Shown here piece by piece: positions 32,982 to 42,502 of a DNA stretch of 64,000 nt. Source of the DNA: Roseovarius dicentrarchi (GTDB taxonomy: Bacteria > Pseudomonadota > Alphaproteobacteria > Rhodobacterales > Rhodobacteraceae); NCBI RefSeq assembly GCF_003316635.1, contig NZ_QNQP01000001.1, positions 186,001 through 250,000 on the forward strand, given 5' to 3'. Position 1 is the first letter of the stretch, and each line of letters opens with the position of its first letter. The translations under genes were made by a program, and so were the position numbers. Under the pieces are notes generated by a model. It was given only the letters and a program-made list of their open reading frames with translations. It was not told where the DNA came from and searched no databases.

Positions 32982-33611
32982 TCAGCTTTTTGTCGGCGCG
33001 GATTTCGCCGGGGCCGCAGCAGGCGCAGCGGCGGGCTTTGCTGCCTTGGGTGCAGCGGCCCGGTCCGCCGCTGTCCCGCCGAACCAGTCCTTTTGATGTT
33101 TTTCGCGCATCATCCAGTTCTGGATCAGCTTTGCCGCGTTGCGCGCCAGATTGGTCATCTGCTCTTCTTTCGATTGCGTCAGCCCCGAGCCAACCCAGGT
33201 TTCCCCGGAAAAGGATTCGATGACGGTGATCTGCTCGGGCTTTTCATTCAGCTTCTTGCCGGCCGCATCATCCCACAGCGTGACCTTGACGATCAGCGCC
33301 GATTTGGGCGAGGCCACCACCGGCACGCCCGGCACCGCCAGAACATAGCCCTCGATAGACACGCCAATATGATAAAGCTTGTCGCCGTCGTAACGGCTGA
33401 ACCGCTCGTCAATGGCCTTGGTCATTGCGGCAACCCACTCGGCGTCCGACGCATCGCGCGATGCGGGGCCTTTGGTGATGTTTGGCGTCACCACGATATT
33501 ATGGGCCAGCTTGAAATCCCCCAGGGGTGCCGGCCCCTCGTCCAGATCGTTGGGGTTGGTGCAGGCGGCAAGACCTATCAGCAGGGCAGCAACGGCAAAA
33601 AGGCGATACAT
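32982..33611 (-). CDS. Hypothetical lipoprotein
   Basis: 209 aa. A lipoprotein signal peptide is clear: MYRLFAVAALLIGLAAC with lipobox LAAC and modified Cys17. It is followed by a soluble domain of about 155 residues and an Ala/Pro/Lys-rich tail (about the last 30 residues). ATG 33611 has AAGGA eight bases upstream. Family not recognised. It is divergent from the P450 gene. The Asn at +2 and Pro at +3 do not give a firm membrane assignment. Confidence 0.75.
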   Translation of the reverse strand: MYRLFAVAALLIGLAACTNPNDLDEGPAPLGDFKLAHNIVVTPNITKGPASRDASDAEWVAAMTKAIDERFSRYDGDKLYHIGVSIEGYVLAVPGVPVVASPKSALIVKVTLWDDAAGKKLNEKPEQITVIESFSGETWVGSGLTQSKEEQMTNLARNAAKLIQNWMMREKHQKDWFGGTAADRAAAPKAAKPAAAPAAAPAKSAPTKS

Positions 33612-33739
33612 GGGCAGATCCTTGGCAGGCGAAAACAGATGTGCAAGCCTCGCCGCGATAGCGCACCCGCGCCGTTTTCGCAACGAATTGCAGGCGCGGT
33701 GATTTGCCGGGCGGTATCGCCGCGCCTATATGATGGATC

Positions 33740-35107
33740 ATGACGACAGATACATCCCAGACACCCAGACTGCCCGTCCGCGTTCCGCTGGTCACGCAGC
33801 CGATGGGCATTTTCGCCAGCCTCAATGCCGCCCGCCGCAACGTGCTGAGCATCATTCCCGATATTGCCACGCGCCAGCCGATGGTATCGGGGCGCACCGG
33901 CAAACGCTGGCATATGGTGATGGACCCCGGCGCGCTGCGCCGTGTCCTGTTGGAGAACGAGAGCAATTATCCAAAATCGCTGGTTACGAAAAACCTGCTG
34001 CGTCCCGCCATAGGTGACAGCATGTTCATCGCTGAAGGCGCGCATTGGCGCTGGCAGCGGCGCGCGGCGGCGCCGGTGTTTTCCCACCGCAACGTGCTGA
34101 ACCTTGCACCGATCATGACCGCCGCCGCGACGCGCAGCGCCGAGCGGATCGCCGCCGCAGGCCCGCGCGCCGTGGACGTGGCCGAGGATATGGTGCGCAC
34201 CACCTTTGACGTCATCGGCGAAGTGACGTTTTCCGGCGATGGCAGCTTTGATTCGGACGCCGTACACGGCGCCATTGATGCCTATATCGCCGAGGCGGGC
34301 AAAATCTCGCTTTTCGATATTCTGGGCCTGCCTGACTGGGTGCCGCGCCCCGGACGCATGGTGTCGGGCGCGGCGATGAAGCAGATGAAATCCATTGCCG
34401 ACGACGCGGTGGAGGCGCGCCGCCAGCGCGGCCCGCAGGGTGTGCCAGACCTGCTGGATCTGCTGCTGGAGGGCGAGGATCCCGAGACAAAGCGCCGGAT
34501 GAATACTGCCGAGCTGCGCGATAACCTGCTGACATTTATCGTGGCCGGGCACGAGACGACGGCGCTGACGCTGGCATGGTCTCTCTATCTGTGCGCGTTT
34601 GATCCGCGCGTGCAGGACAAGGCACGCGCCGAAATCCGCGCCGTTTGCGGGGATCGGCCTGCCACCGGCGATGATGTGGCCCGCCTGCCCTATATCCGCC
34701 AGATCGCGGATGAGGCGCTGCGCCTGTATCCGCCCGCTGCCATGGTGTCGCGCAGCGCCGCGGCGGATGACACGCTGTGCGGCCGGCATATCCGCAAGGG
34801 CGATACGGTCATCGTTCCGATCTATGCCCTGCATCGCCATCATCAGTTGTGGCAGGATCCCGACGCGTTTCGCCCCGAGCGGTTCGAGAACCGCAAGGAT
34901 GTGCAGCGCTATGCCTACCTGCCCTTTGGCGACGGGCCGCGCATCTGTATCGGCGCCAGTTTTGCGTTGCAGGAGGTGGTCATCATTCTGGCCACATTGC
35001 TGGGCAGGTTCCGGTTTTCCCCTGTCGCCGGCCGCGACCCGGACCCTGTGATGATCCTGACACTGCGCCCCGAAGGCGGCGTTTGGCTGACGGCAGAGCC
35101 GCTGTAG
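33740..35107 (+). CDS. Cytochrome P450
   Basis: 455 aa, full length. It has the oxygen-activation helix AGHETT (269-274), the ExxR motif EALR (325-328) followed by LYPP, and the heme loop FGDGPRICIG with axial Cys403. No membrane anchor, so soluble. The sequence style FGxGPRxCIGxxFA is like that of fatty-acid or terpenoid hydroxylases, but the substrate cannot be named. No ferredoxin or reductase gene is adjacent, so redox partners are encoded elsewhere. Confidence 0.95.
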   Translation: MTTDTSQTPRLPVRVPLVTQPMGIFASLNAARRNVLSIIPDIATRQPMVSGRTGKRWHMVMDPGALRRVLLENESNYPKSLVTKNLLRPAIGDSMFIAEGAHWRWQRRAAAPVFSHRNVLNLAPIMTAAATRSAERIAAAGPRAVDVAEDMVRTTFDVIGEVTFSGDGSFDSDAVHGAIDAYIAEAGKISLFDILGLPDWVPRPGRMVSGAAMKQMKSIADDAVEARRQRGPQGVPDLLDLLLEGEDPETKRRMNTAELRDNLLTFIVAGHETTALTLAWSLYLCAFDPRVQDKARAEIRAVCGDRPATGDDVARLPYIRQIADEALRLYPPAAMVSRSAAADDTLCGRHIRKGDTVIVPIYALHRHHQLWQDPDAFRPERFENRKDVQRYAYLPFGDGPRICIGASFALQEVVIILATLLGRFRFSPVAGRDPDPVMILTLRPEGGVWLTAEPL

Positions 35108-35228
35108 GTGCTGCTGCCAGCCTCCAGCGGAAAGGCGCGCAGGGGTCATCAGGCGCGCCGCCAACACCATTGATAACCGGCCTCTCGCCCTATCTAGTGA
35201 AGCTCAACCAACAACGGAGATACCGCAC

Positions 35229-35582
35229 ATGACCATCCGAATCGCCACCCGCGCCGCTTTGGCCGCGGCCCTTGCTCTTGGCACGTTTGCAACCGACGCC
35301 ATGGCCGCCTCCAGCGCGGAGGAACTGCGCGCGGCGCTCGTTGGCAATACCTTCACCGGCGACATGGGCGGCGGCGGCTATGCCAGCTATTTCGCCGAGG
35401 ACGGCACCTACGAGGACGCATCCGGCGGCGGAAAGTATGAGATCACCGACGACGGCGTTTGCTACCCCGGCACCGATTTCGGCTGCTACGAGGCACAGAT
35501 CGACGGCAATCAGCTGGAGTGGTTCCAGAACGGCGAAAGCGCCGGCACCGGCATGATCAAGCAGGGCAACACGCTGGAGTAA
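35229..35582 (+). CDS. Small secreted hypothetical protein
   Basis: 117 aa. A typical signal peptide (about 1-26, ATRAALAAALALGTF ... AMA) precedes a small acidic, Gly-rich domain with two Cys (GVCYPGTDFGC) that could form a disulfide. CGGAG eight bases upstream supports ATG 35229. Not recognised as a named family. It is a single-gene unit with its own strong terminator. Confidence 0.75.
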   Translation: MTIRIATRAALAAALALGTFATDAMAASSAEELRAALVGNTFTGDMGGGGYASYFAEDGTYEDASGGGKYEITDDGVCYPGTDFGCYEAQIDGNQLEWFQNGESAGTGMIKQGNTLE

Positions 35583-35605
35583 TCCAGCAACCATGCACAG
35601 CATTC

Positions 35606-35629
35606 AGGGCGGCATCTGCCGCCCTTTTT
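35606..35629 (+). terminator. Terminator of the small secreted protein gene
   Basis: AGGGCGGC (35606-35613), loop ATCT, GCCGCCCT (35618-35625), then a T run. A textbook intrinsic terminator about 24 bases past the stop. Confidence 0.9.
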
Positions 35630-35706
35630 CGTGCAGGACAGCCTCTGGCGGAGGCAGGGTTTCACGGCGACAGGCGCAGCCTGCACAGCACCGGTCACAT
35701 ACGGTG

Positions 35707-38040
35707 TCAGCCGGTGAATTTGTTATCCCGCGGGAAGCCGCGCGGCGCCATCCGGCCTGATCCCGCACGCTTGCCTATCCAGTCGTCCAGCTGCGTTTCG
35801 GTCCGGGTGCGCCCCGCCGGGTCCAGCCATGTCAAACCGGCGGACAGATGGAACGTGGTCGCATCGCTCAGCCCGCCATCCTTGTACTTTTGCAACCTCA
35901 CGCCCTTACCTCTCCCCATTTCGGGTAGCTCGGACAGGGCAAAAACCAACACCTTGCGGTTTTCCCCGACGACGGCGACGTGATCGCCCGCAACAGGGCG
36001 ACAGACGATGGCGCGGGCCGGGCTGCGCACGTTCAGAACCTGCTTGCCGCCGCGTGTCTGGGCCAGAACATCATCCTCGGGCACCACGAACCCGTCACCG
36101 GCGCTGGAGGCAAGCAACAGCTTGCGGCCCGGCTGGTGGATCAGGATATCGACGATCTCGGCCTCGTTCGGCAGGTCGACCATCAGGCGTAGCGGCTCGC
36201 CCATGCCGCGCCCGCCGGGCAGGTTTGACGCCGGGATCGTGTAGAACCGTCCATTGCTGGCATAGACCAACAGCCGGTCGGTGGTTTCGGCGTGAAACAG
36301 GAAACGCGGCCCATCACCGTCCTTGAATTTCAACTCGCGCGTCAGGTCGATATGCCCGGTCATCGCGCGGATCCAGCCCATCTGACTGCACACCACCGTG
36401 ATCGGCTCGCGGTCGATCATCGCCTCCAGCGGCACCTCCTCGACCTCGCCCGCGACGGCAAACTGCGTGCGGCGGGCGCCGCCGGCAGAGTTTTTGCCGA
36501 ACAGCTTCTTGACGTCGCGCAGCTGGTCAGCCACCGAATTCCACTGAAGCTCGGGGTGTTCCAGCAGGTCCTCCAGCGCGGCACGTTCCTCCATCAGGGC
36601 GCTTTGCTCTTTCAGAAGCTCGATCTCTTCGAGGCGGCGCAGGCTGCGCAGGCGCATGTTCAGGATGGATTCGGCCTGAAGATCGGTCAGCCCGTCCGCA
36701 CCCCCCTCGGCGGGGGGCACATAGTCCGACTCGTCCGTGGCGCGGACAAAATCGCGGCCCCAATCCTCGCGCATCAGCGCGGCTTTGGGCGCATCGTCAT
36801 AGCGGATGATGTCGATCACGCGGTCAAGGTTCAGGAAGGCGACAATCAGCCCTTCGAGGATCTCCAGCCGGTGGTCGATCTTCTCCATCCGGTAGACGGT
36901 GCGGCGCTGCAATACGTCGCGGCGGAAATCGAGGAAGGCGCGCAGCACCTCCTTCATCGAGCAGACTTTTGGCGTAACCCCGTCGATCAGGACGTTCATA
37001 TTCAACGAAAATCGCACTTCGAGGTCCGAGTTGCGATACATCATGTTCATCAAAAGCTCGGGCGCGACGTTCTTGCTGCGCGGCTCCAGAACCAGACGGA
37101 TATCCTCGGCGCTTTCATCGCGGACGTCGCCCAGGATCGGGATCTTTTTCAGCTGAATTATCTCGGCGATCTTTTCGATCAGGCGGGATTTCTGCACCTG
37201 ATAGGGGATCTCGGTGACGACGATCTGCCACTGGCCGCGGCCCAGATCCTCGACCTCCCATTTGCAGCGCAGGCGGAACGATCCGCGCCCGGTGCGGTAG
37301 GCTTGCGCGATGCTTTCGGATGGCTCGACGATGGTGCCGCCGGTCGGAAAATCCGGACCCGGCACGTATTTCAGCAGCGTGTCATCCTGCGCATCGGGCG
37401 CCTTGATCAGGTGCAGGCAGGCGTCGATCAGCTCGGCAATGTTGTGGGGCGGAATGTTGGTCGCCATCCCCACCGCGATACCGCTGGACCCGTTGGCCAA
37501 AAGATTCGGGAAACTGGCCGGCAGAACGACCGGTTCGGTCAGGGTGCCGTCGTAGTTATCCCGAAAATCGACGGCGTTCTCATCCAGCCCCTGAAGAAGC
37601 GCCTCGGCCGCCGCTGTCATGCGCGCCTCGGTATAGCGCGCGGCGGCGGGGTTATCACCGTCGATATTGCCGAAATTGCCCTGCCCGTCGACCAGCGGAT
37701 AGCGGACCGCGAAATCCTGCGCGAGGCGCGCCATGGCGTCATAAATCGCCGCATCGCCGTGCGGATGGTAGTTGCCCATCACGTCGCCGCTGATCTTGGC
37801 CGACTTTCTGAAGCCTCCGGTGGAACTTAGACGCAGCTCGCGCATTGCATAGAGGATGCGGCGGTGGACAGGTTTCAACCCGTCGCGCGCATCCGGCAAG
37901 GCACGGTGCATGATGGTGCTGAGCGCATATGTCAGATAGCGGTCGCCAATGGCGCGGCGCAGTGTTTCTGGCACAGGCTCGGGAGAGGTGTCACCGGGCG
38001 CGCCGGGAGTTTTGATCTTGTCGCTCATGGCTCGCGTCAT
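35707..38040 (-). CDS. parC: DNA topoisomerase IV subunit A
   Basis: 777 aa from ATG 38040, or 773 from ATG 38028 (MSDKIK); neither has a clear ribosome binding site. The breakage-reunion domain is evident, with active-site Tyr in AAARYTEARM (residue 136 of the long form). The C-terminal domain carries beta-propeller-type repeats. With ParE it decatenates daughter chromosomes. In the quinolone-determining loop the sequence is HPHGDAAIYD, with Ala where E. coli ParC has Ser80. parE is not in the window. Confidence 0.96.
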   Translation of the reverse strand: MTRAMSDKIKTPGAPGDTSPEPVPETLRRAIGDRYLTYALSTIMHRALPDARDGLKPVHRRILYAMRELRLSSTGGFRKSAKISGDVMGNYHPHGDAAIYDAMARLAQDFAVRYPLVDGQGNFGNIDGDNPAAARYTEARMTAAAEALLQGLDENAVDFRDNYDGTLTEPVVLPASFPNLLANGSSGIAVGMATNIPPHNIAELIDACLHLIKAPDAQDDTLLKYVPGPDFPTGGTIVEPSESIAQAYRTGRGSFRLRCKWEVEDLGRGQWQIVVTEIPYQVQKSRLIEKIAEIIQLKKIPILGDVRDESAEDIRLVLEPRSKNVAPELLMNMMYRNSDLEVRFSLNMNVLIDGVTPKVCSMKEVLRAFLDFRRDVLQRRTVYRMEKIDHRLEILEGLIVAFLNLDRVIDIIRYDDAPKAALMREDWGRDFVRATDESDYVPPAEGGADGLTDLQAESILNMRLRSLRRLEEIELLKEQSALMEERAALEDLLEHPELQWNSVADQLRDVKKLFGKNSAGGARRTQFAVAGEVEEVPLEAMIDREPITVVCSQMGWIRAMTGHIDLTRELKFKDGDGPRFLFHAETTDRLLVYASNGRFYTIPASNLPGGRGMGEPLRLMVDLPNEAEIVDILIHQPGRKLLLASSAGDGFVVPEDDVLAQTRGGKQVLNVRSPARAIVCRPVAGDHVAVVGENRKVLVFALSELPEMGRGKGVRLQKYKDGGLSDATTFHLSAGLTWLDPAGRTRTETQLDDWIGKRAGSGRMAPRGFPRDNKFTG

Positions 38041-38183
38041 AGCTGTGGCGCCGATGCTCGTAAAGCGTTCGTCGCACAGGGCCGTCGCGGTTTGTCGTTA
38101 TCTGAGCAGGCGAATCGTGTTAACTTTTTGGTATTCGGGGCCTGCCAGCCTCGACCGAATACATGCGATGGGGGATTGCATTG

Positions 38184-38858
38184 ATGTGGCGTCTTATCTT
38201 GATCAGCTTCGGCTTTCTGGCAGCGGCCTTTTATCAGGCCAGCGGCGGTGCCGACTACGCGCCCGCGCCCGGATCGCTTCAGGTTGCGCTGCGCGACAAG
38301 CCATTCTTTGCGCCGCCCTTGAAGGTTGCAGCTACGGCAGACCAGTCTGCCGATGCAATCGCTGAGGCGGACGCTCCCAAGCTGCCGCCCATTCAAAAGC
38401 CTAAATCCGAGAAAACCGCCGCCGCGCCCATGCCAAAGACGCAGCGTGCCCAGCCGACATTTGCCGGGCTGTCCGGCATTGGCAAGGGGGATACGGGCGG
38501 CTTTGAAATCACGCTTGCATCAGCGGCCCGCACCCTGGATGGCGGCGATGCGATCCCGCAGCGCCCGCTGGAGACGATGGGCGCCTTCAACGCGGATACT
38601 TTGGTCGAGGACGTCAATCGCACCCCGATCGATCAGGCGCTGGCTGTTCCCCAGCAGCCTGCCGACATTCGCAGCGTGATCGGCAGCCGGGTCAACATCC
38701 GCAGCGGACCGGGAACGGACTACGCCGCGCTTGACCAGCTGACACAAGGGACGCAGGTCGAAGTGCTGGATCGGCGCGGTGACTGGCTGGAGCTGCGCAA
38801 CATGCAGACCGGACAGACCGGATGGATGGCCGACTGGCTGATCACTGCCGTGAACTAA
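38184..38858 (+). CDS. SH3 domain protein, membrane-anchored
   Basis: 224 aa. One N-terminal hydrophobic segment (MWRLILISFGFLAAAFY) serves as anchor or signal. A Pro/Ala/Lys-rich linker follows, and then a bacterial SH3 domain at the C-terminus (SRVNIRSGPGTDYAALDQL ... WLELRN ... GWMADWLI). Such domains usually bind peptidoglycan or cell-wall peptides. I prefer ATG 38184 because GGGGGAT lies about eight bases before it; ATG 38163 in frame is possible. The next gene starts 12 bases after its stop. Confidence 0.82.
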   Translation: MWRLILISFGFLAAAFYQASGGADYAPAPGSLQVALRDKPFFAPPLKVAATADQSADAIAEADAPKLPPIQKPKSEKTAAAPMPKTQRAQPTFAGLSGIGKGDTGGFEITLASAARTLDGGDAIPQRPLETMGAFNADTLVEDVNRTPIDQALAVPQQPADIRSVIGSRVNIRSGPGTDYAALDQLTQGTQVEVLDRRGDWLELRNMQTGQTGWMADWLITAVN

Positions 38859-38869
38859 GGCTCCCTGAT

Positions 38870-39718
38870 TTGACACATACCAATAACGGCGCGGGCCGCG
38901 CGATCCTGATTACCGGATGCTCTTCAGGGATAGGATATGACGCGGCGCACGGGCTGGCCGCGCGCGGCTGGCGGATTTTCGCCTCCTGCCGCCAAGCTGC
39001 CGATTGCGAGCGGCTGCGCAGCGAAGGGTTCGAAAGCCCGCTGATTGACTACGCCGACGCCGCCACCATCAAAACCGGCCTTGCCGAGGTGCTGAAGGCA
39101 ACCGGCGGCAGGTTGGACGCGCTGTTCAACAACGGCGCCTATGCCTGTCCGGGTCTGGTCGAGGATCTGCCGACCGGCGCCCTGCGCGAGATATTTGAAA
39201 CCAATCTGTTTGGTTGGCACGATTTGACCCGGCGCGTGATCCCGGTGATGCGGGCGCAGGGGCATGGGCGCATTGTGCAGTGTTCCTCGGTGCTTGGGCT
39301 GGTCACGCTGCCATGGCGCGGCGCCTACAACGCGACGAAATTCGCAGTCGAGGGGCTGACAGACACCATGCGGATAGAACTGCGCGGCACCGGCATCCAT
39401 GTCTGCCTGATCGAGCCGGGACCGGTGACATCGCGCATCCGCCACAATTCCATCCCGCATTTTGAACGCTGGGTCGATTGGCAAAATTCGGCCCGCGCCG
39501 AGGAATATCGCGCCGGGCTTCAAAAACGGCTTTATGCCGAAAAAGGCCCGGACAGGTTCGAGCTGCCGCCCTCTGCGGTGACCGCAAAACTGGCGCACGC
39601 AATCGAGGCCCGGCGCCCGCGCGTGCGCTATTACGTCACGGCGCCGACCCACGCGATGGGCCTTGCGCGGCGCATCCTGCCCGCCCGCGCGTTGGACTGG
39701 ATCCTGTCGCGCGCCTGA
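38870..39718 (+). CDS. Short-chain dehydrogenase/reductase (SDR)
   Basis: 282 aa. Classical SDR motifs are present: TGCSSGIG (cofactor), NNGA in place of NNAG, catalytic Ser in QCSSVLG and YNATK (YxxxK). PGPV follows. The likely start is TTG 38870, about ten bases after AAGG and just behind the SH3 gene's stop; an ATG at 38822 would overlap that gene by 37 bases. The substrate is unknown; family members act on sterols, retinoids, fatty acids and sugars. Confidence 0.85.
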   Translation: MTHTNNGAGRAILITGCSSGIGYDAAHGLAARGWRIFASCRQAADCERLRSEGFESPLIDYADAATIKTGLAEVLKATGGRLDALFNNGAYACPGLVEDLPTGALREIFETNLFGWHDLTRRVIPVMRAQGHGRIVQCSSVLGLVTLPWRGAYNATKFAVEGLTDTMRIELRGTGIHVCLIEPGPVTSRIRHNSIPHFERWVDWQNSARAEEYRAGLQKRLYAEKGPDRFELPPSAVTAKLAHAIEARRPRVRYYVTAPTHAMGLARRILPARALDWILSRA

Positions 39719-39804
39719 GGCGGGGCGCCGCACGCGCGGTTTTATGGTTTCGCTTTCCCTGCCAACAGGGCTACATCGGCAGCAGAGCCAATCAGGAGAT
39801 CCGC

Positions 39805-40017
39805 ATGCTGAACGATCCGCTATTCCTGCTCGCTGCCGGGGCGTGCCTTGTCGTGGCAATCATTCTGGCCATGGGCATCAGCACCTTTGGCAAACCCGGC
39901 ATTGATAATGCCAAGCGATCCAACAAATTCATGCGCTGGCGCATCATTGCGCAATTCATCGCGGTCATGGCCATTCTGGCATTCGTGACAATCCGCAACC
40001 AGTTCGGAGGGCAATGA
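39805..40017 (+). CDS. Twin-transmembrane HIG1-domain protein
   Basis: 70 aa with two hydrophobic helices (FLLAAGACLVVAIILAMGIS and IIAQFIAVMAILAFVTI) joined by a short basic loop NAKRSNKFMRWR. This is the alphaproteobacterial HIG1 pattern, a family linked to respiratory complexes. AGGAGAT eight bases upstream sets ATG 39805. Its stop overlaps the next start as ATGA, a coupling to the adenosyltransferase gene. Confidence 0.85.
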   Translation: MLNDPLFLLAAGACLVVAIILAMGISTFGKPGIDNAKRSNKFMRWRIIAQFIAVMAILAFVTIRNQFGGQ

Positions 40018-40592
40018 CGATGGTCGTTCTCAACAAGATTTACACACGCACCGGCGATGCCGGCACAACCGCGCTTGGCGATGGCAGCCGCGCGGCCAAA
40101 CATTCGGCGCGCGTTGCCTCCTACGGCAATGTGGACGAGCTGAATTCCACGCTGGGGCTGGCGCGCCTGCATGCCACCGCAGAGACCGACGAGGCGCTGG
40201 CGCGGATCCAGAACGATCTGTTCGACGTGGGCGCCGACCTCTGCCGCCCCGACATGGAAAAGGATGCAGACGCCGAATACCCCCCCCTGCGCGTCACATC
40301 CGCGCAAGTGGACCGGCTCGAGGTGGAAATCGACGCCATGACAAAGGTGCTGGAGCCGCTGCGCAGCTTCATCCTGCCGGGCGGCACCGACCTGGCCGCG
40401 CATCTGCACCTGTGCCGCACCGTCTGCCGCCGCGCCGAACGCGGCGCGACCGAACTGGCGCAGATCGAAACCGTCAACCCGGTTGCGATCAAATACCTCA
40501 ACCGCCTCAGCGACTGGTTTTTCGTAGCGGGCCGGATGGCGAATAACGGCGGCAAGGATGACGTTCTGTGGGTTCCCGGCGCGAACCGCTGA
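40014..40592 (+). CDS. Cob(I)yrinic acid a,c-diamide adenosyltransferase (PduO type)
   Basis: 192 aa. The N-terminal ATP site NKIYTRTGDAGTTALGDG, the central SFILPGGT and the cobalamin-site segment CRRAERGATEL / YLNRLSDWFFVAGRMAN are typical of PduO-type ATR. It adds the adenosyl group to cob(I)alamin, giving coenzyme B12. It overlaps the HIG1 gene (ATGA); ATG 40020 is an alternative start. Adenosylcobalamin is needed by the mutases of the ethylmalonyl-CoA pathway, which this organism probably uses. Confidence 0.93.
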   Translation: MTMVVLNKIYTRTGDAGTTALGDGSRAAKHSARVASYGNVDELNSTLGLARLHATAETDEALARIQNDLFDVGADLCRPDMEKDADAEYPPLRVTSAQVDRLEVEIDAMTKVLEPLRSFILPGGTDLAAHLHLCRTVCRRAERGATELAQIETVNPVAIKYLNRLSDWFFVAGRMANNGGKDDVLWVPGANR

Positions 40593-40750
40593 CCAAGGCG
40601 GCGACGCGCATTTCCCAAGCGTCGCCAACACACCAGGACGCGACGATTTTACGCTGTTTTCCGCCTGAGCCTTTCTATATCAACGCCCAAGGAAGCGTTT
40701 ATTGAAGAGTCGCGCCCGCGGCTTTTCGTCAATCTGAGGAGATTATGCCA

Positions 40751-41509
40751 ATGAAGGTGCTCGTGCCCGTCAAGCGCGTGATTGACTACAACGTGAAGGT
40801 TCGCGTCAAAGCGGACGGTAGCGGTGTCGATCTTGCCAACGTCAAAATGTCGATGAACCCGTTCGACGAAATCGCCGTTGAACAGGCGATCCGCCTGAAA
40901 GAGGCCGGCAAGGCCGACGAGGTGATCGCCGTCTCCATCGGCGTCAAACAGGCGCAGGAAACGCTGCGCACCGCGCTGGCGATGGGCGCCGACCGCGCGA
41001 TTCTGGTGATCGCGTCCGAGGACGTGAACACCGATATCGAGCCGCTGGCCGTTGCCAAGATCCTCAAGGCAATCGTGGACGAAGAGCAGCCCGGTCTGGT
41101 TCTGGCGGGCAAGCAGGCGATCGACAACGACATGAACGCCACCGGCCAGATGCTGTCGGCGCTGCTGGGCTGGTCCCAGGGCACGTTCGCCTCCGCGCTC
41201 GATATCGAGGGCGATCATGCGCTGGTCACGCGCGAAGTCGACGGCGGCTTGCAGACGATCAAGGTGAAAATGCCCAGCATCGTCACCGTCGATCTGCGCC
41301 TGAACGAGCCGCGCTATGCGTCCCTTCCCAACATCATGAAGGCCAAGAAAAAGCCGCTGGACGAGAAAACCGCCGCCGATTACGGCGTCGATGTCACGCC
41401 GCGCCTGACCGTCACCGGCACAGCGGAACCAGAGGCGCGCAAGGCGGGCGAAATCGTCGGCTCGGTCGATGAACTGGTTGCGAAACTCAAAGAAGCGGGG
41501 GCTGTATAA
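40751..41509 (+). CDS. etfB: Electron transfer flavoprotein subunit beta
   Basis: 252 aa, the usual length. It begins [20 protein letters not shown] and contains the ETF-beta signature region [21 protein letters not shown] prefer ATG 40751 because GAGGAG lies nine bases upstream; ATG 40745 is too close. With EtfA it collects electrons from acyl-CoA and N-methyl dehydrogenases and passes them to ETF:ubiquinone oxidoreductase. Its stop shares one base with etfA's start. Confidence 0.98.
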   Translation: MKVLVPVKRVIDYNVKVRVKADGSGVDLANVKMSMNPFDEIAVEQAIRLKEAGKADEVIAVSIGVKQAQETLRTALAMGADRAILVIASEDVNTDIEPLAVAKILKAIVDEEQPGLVLAGKQAIDNDMNATGQMLSALLGWSQGTFASALDIEGDHALVTREVDGGLQTIKVKMPSIVTVDLRLNEPRYASLPNIMKAKKKPLDEKTAADYGVDVTPRLTVTGTAEPEARKAGEIVGSVDELVAKLKEAGAV

Positions 41510-42438
41510 TGGCTGTTCTTCTCCTTGCCGAAGTCACCAATGGTGAGCTGAACGTCGACGCGACATCAAAGGCTGTCACGGCAGCCGCCAAGCTGGGCGA
41601 TGTCACCGCACTGTGCTGCGGCGCGTCCGCTGCTGCCGCGGGCGAAGCAGCGGCAAAGATCACCGGCATCACGCGCGTTCTGGTGGCCGAGGATGCGTCG
41701 CTGGGCCACCGCCTTGCGGAACCGACGGCCGCGCTGATCGTGTCACTGGCGGGCGATTATGACCACATCGTTGCGCCTGCCACGACGGACGCGAAAAACG
41801 TGCTGCCGCGCGTTGCGGCACTGCTGGACGTGATGGTGATCTCGGACGTGTCCGGCATCGTTGACGGCGACACGTTCGAGCGCCCGATCTATGCAGGAAA
41901 CGCAATCCAGACCGTCAAATCGACCGACGCCAAAAAGGTGATCAGCATCCGCACCTCCACCTTCGATGCGGCCCCCGATGGCGGCTCGGCCCCGGTCGAG
42001 ACGATTTCGGCGGCAGAAAACCCCAATCTGAGCGAATGGGTCGAGGACAAGGTTGCGGCCTCTGACCGTCCGGATCTGACTTCGGCGGGCGTTGTCGTCT
42101 CTGGCGGTCGCGGTGTCGGCAGCAAGGATGACTTTGCCATGATCGAAGCGCTGGCCGATGCGCTGGGCGCGGCTGTGGGCGCGTCGCGCGCGGCGGTCGA
42201 TTCAGGCTATGCCCCCAATGACTGGCAGGTTGGCCAGACCGGCAAGGTCGTTGCCCCCACGCTTTATGTCGCGGTCGGCATTTCCGGCGCGATTCAGCAC
42301 CTCGCCGGTATGAAGGACAGCAAGATCATCGTCGCGATCAACAAGGACGAAGAGGCGCCGATTTTTCAGGTTGCCGATTATGGCCTGGTCGCCGACCTGT
42401 TCGAGGCAGTCCCCGAACTGACCAAGCAGCTGGGCTGA
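41509..42438 (+). CDS. etfA: Electron transfer flavoprotein subunit alpha
   Basis: 309 aa. The FAD-binding C-terminal half is clear: VVVSGGRGVGSKDDF, GASRAAVDSGYAPNDWQVGQTGKVV, and LYVAVGISGAIQHLAGMKDS. It forms the ETF heterodimer with EtfB. It overlaps etfB by one base (TAATG) and ends at a strong terminator. Likely electron acceptor for Mcd and possibly for the TMADH-like enzymes in this window. Confidence 0.98.
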   Translation: MAVLLLAEVTNGELNVDATSKAVTAAAKLGDVTALCCGASAAAAGEAAAKITGITRVLVAEDASLGHRLAEPTAALIVSLAGDYDHIVAPATTDAKNVLPRVAALLDVMVISDVSGIVDGDTFERPIYAGNAIQTVKSTDAKKVISIRTSTFDAAPDGGSAPVETISAAENPNLSEWVEDKVAASDRPDLTSAGVVVSGGRGVGSKDDFAMIEALADALGAAVGASRAAVDSGYAPNDWQVGQTGKVVAPTLYVAVGISGAIQHLAGMKDSKIIVAINKDEEAPIFQVADYGLVADLFEAVPELTKQLG

Positions 42439-42462
42439 TCCCCGGTCCTGCATCTACCGACG

Positions 42463-42492
42463 AAGGCCCGCCATTATCCGGCGGGCCTTTTT
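42463..42492 (+). terminator. etfBA terminator
   Basis: AAGGCCCGCC (42463-42472) pairs with GGCGGGCCTT (42480-42489), followed by T residues to 42492. Perfect 10-bp stem about 25 bases past the etfA stop. Confidence 0.9.
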
Positions 42493-42502
42493 CATTTCAG
42501 CG

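Noticed and set aside
40014..40592. The PduO-type adenosyltransferase as the corrinoid partner of MttB
   Set aside because: It makes adenosylcobalamin, not a methyl-corrinoid carrier, lies 29 kb away and is coupled to a HIG1 gene.
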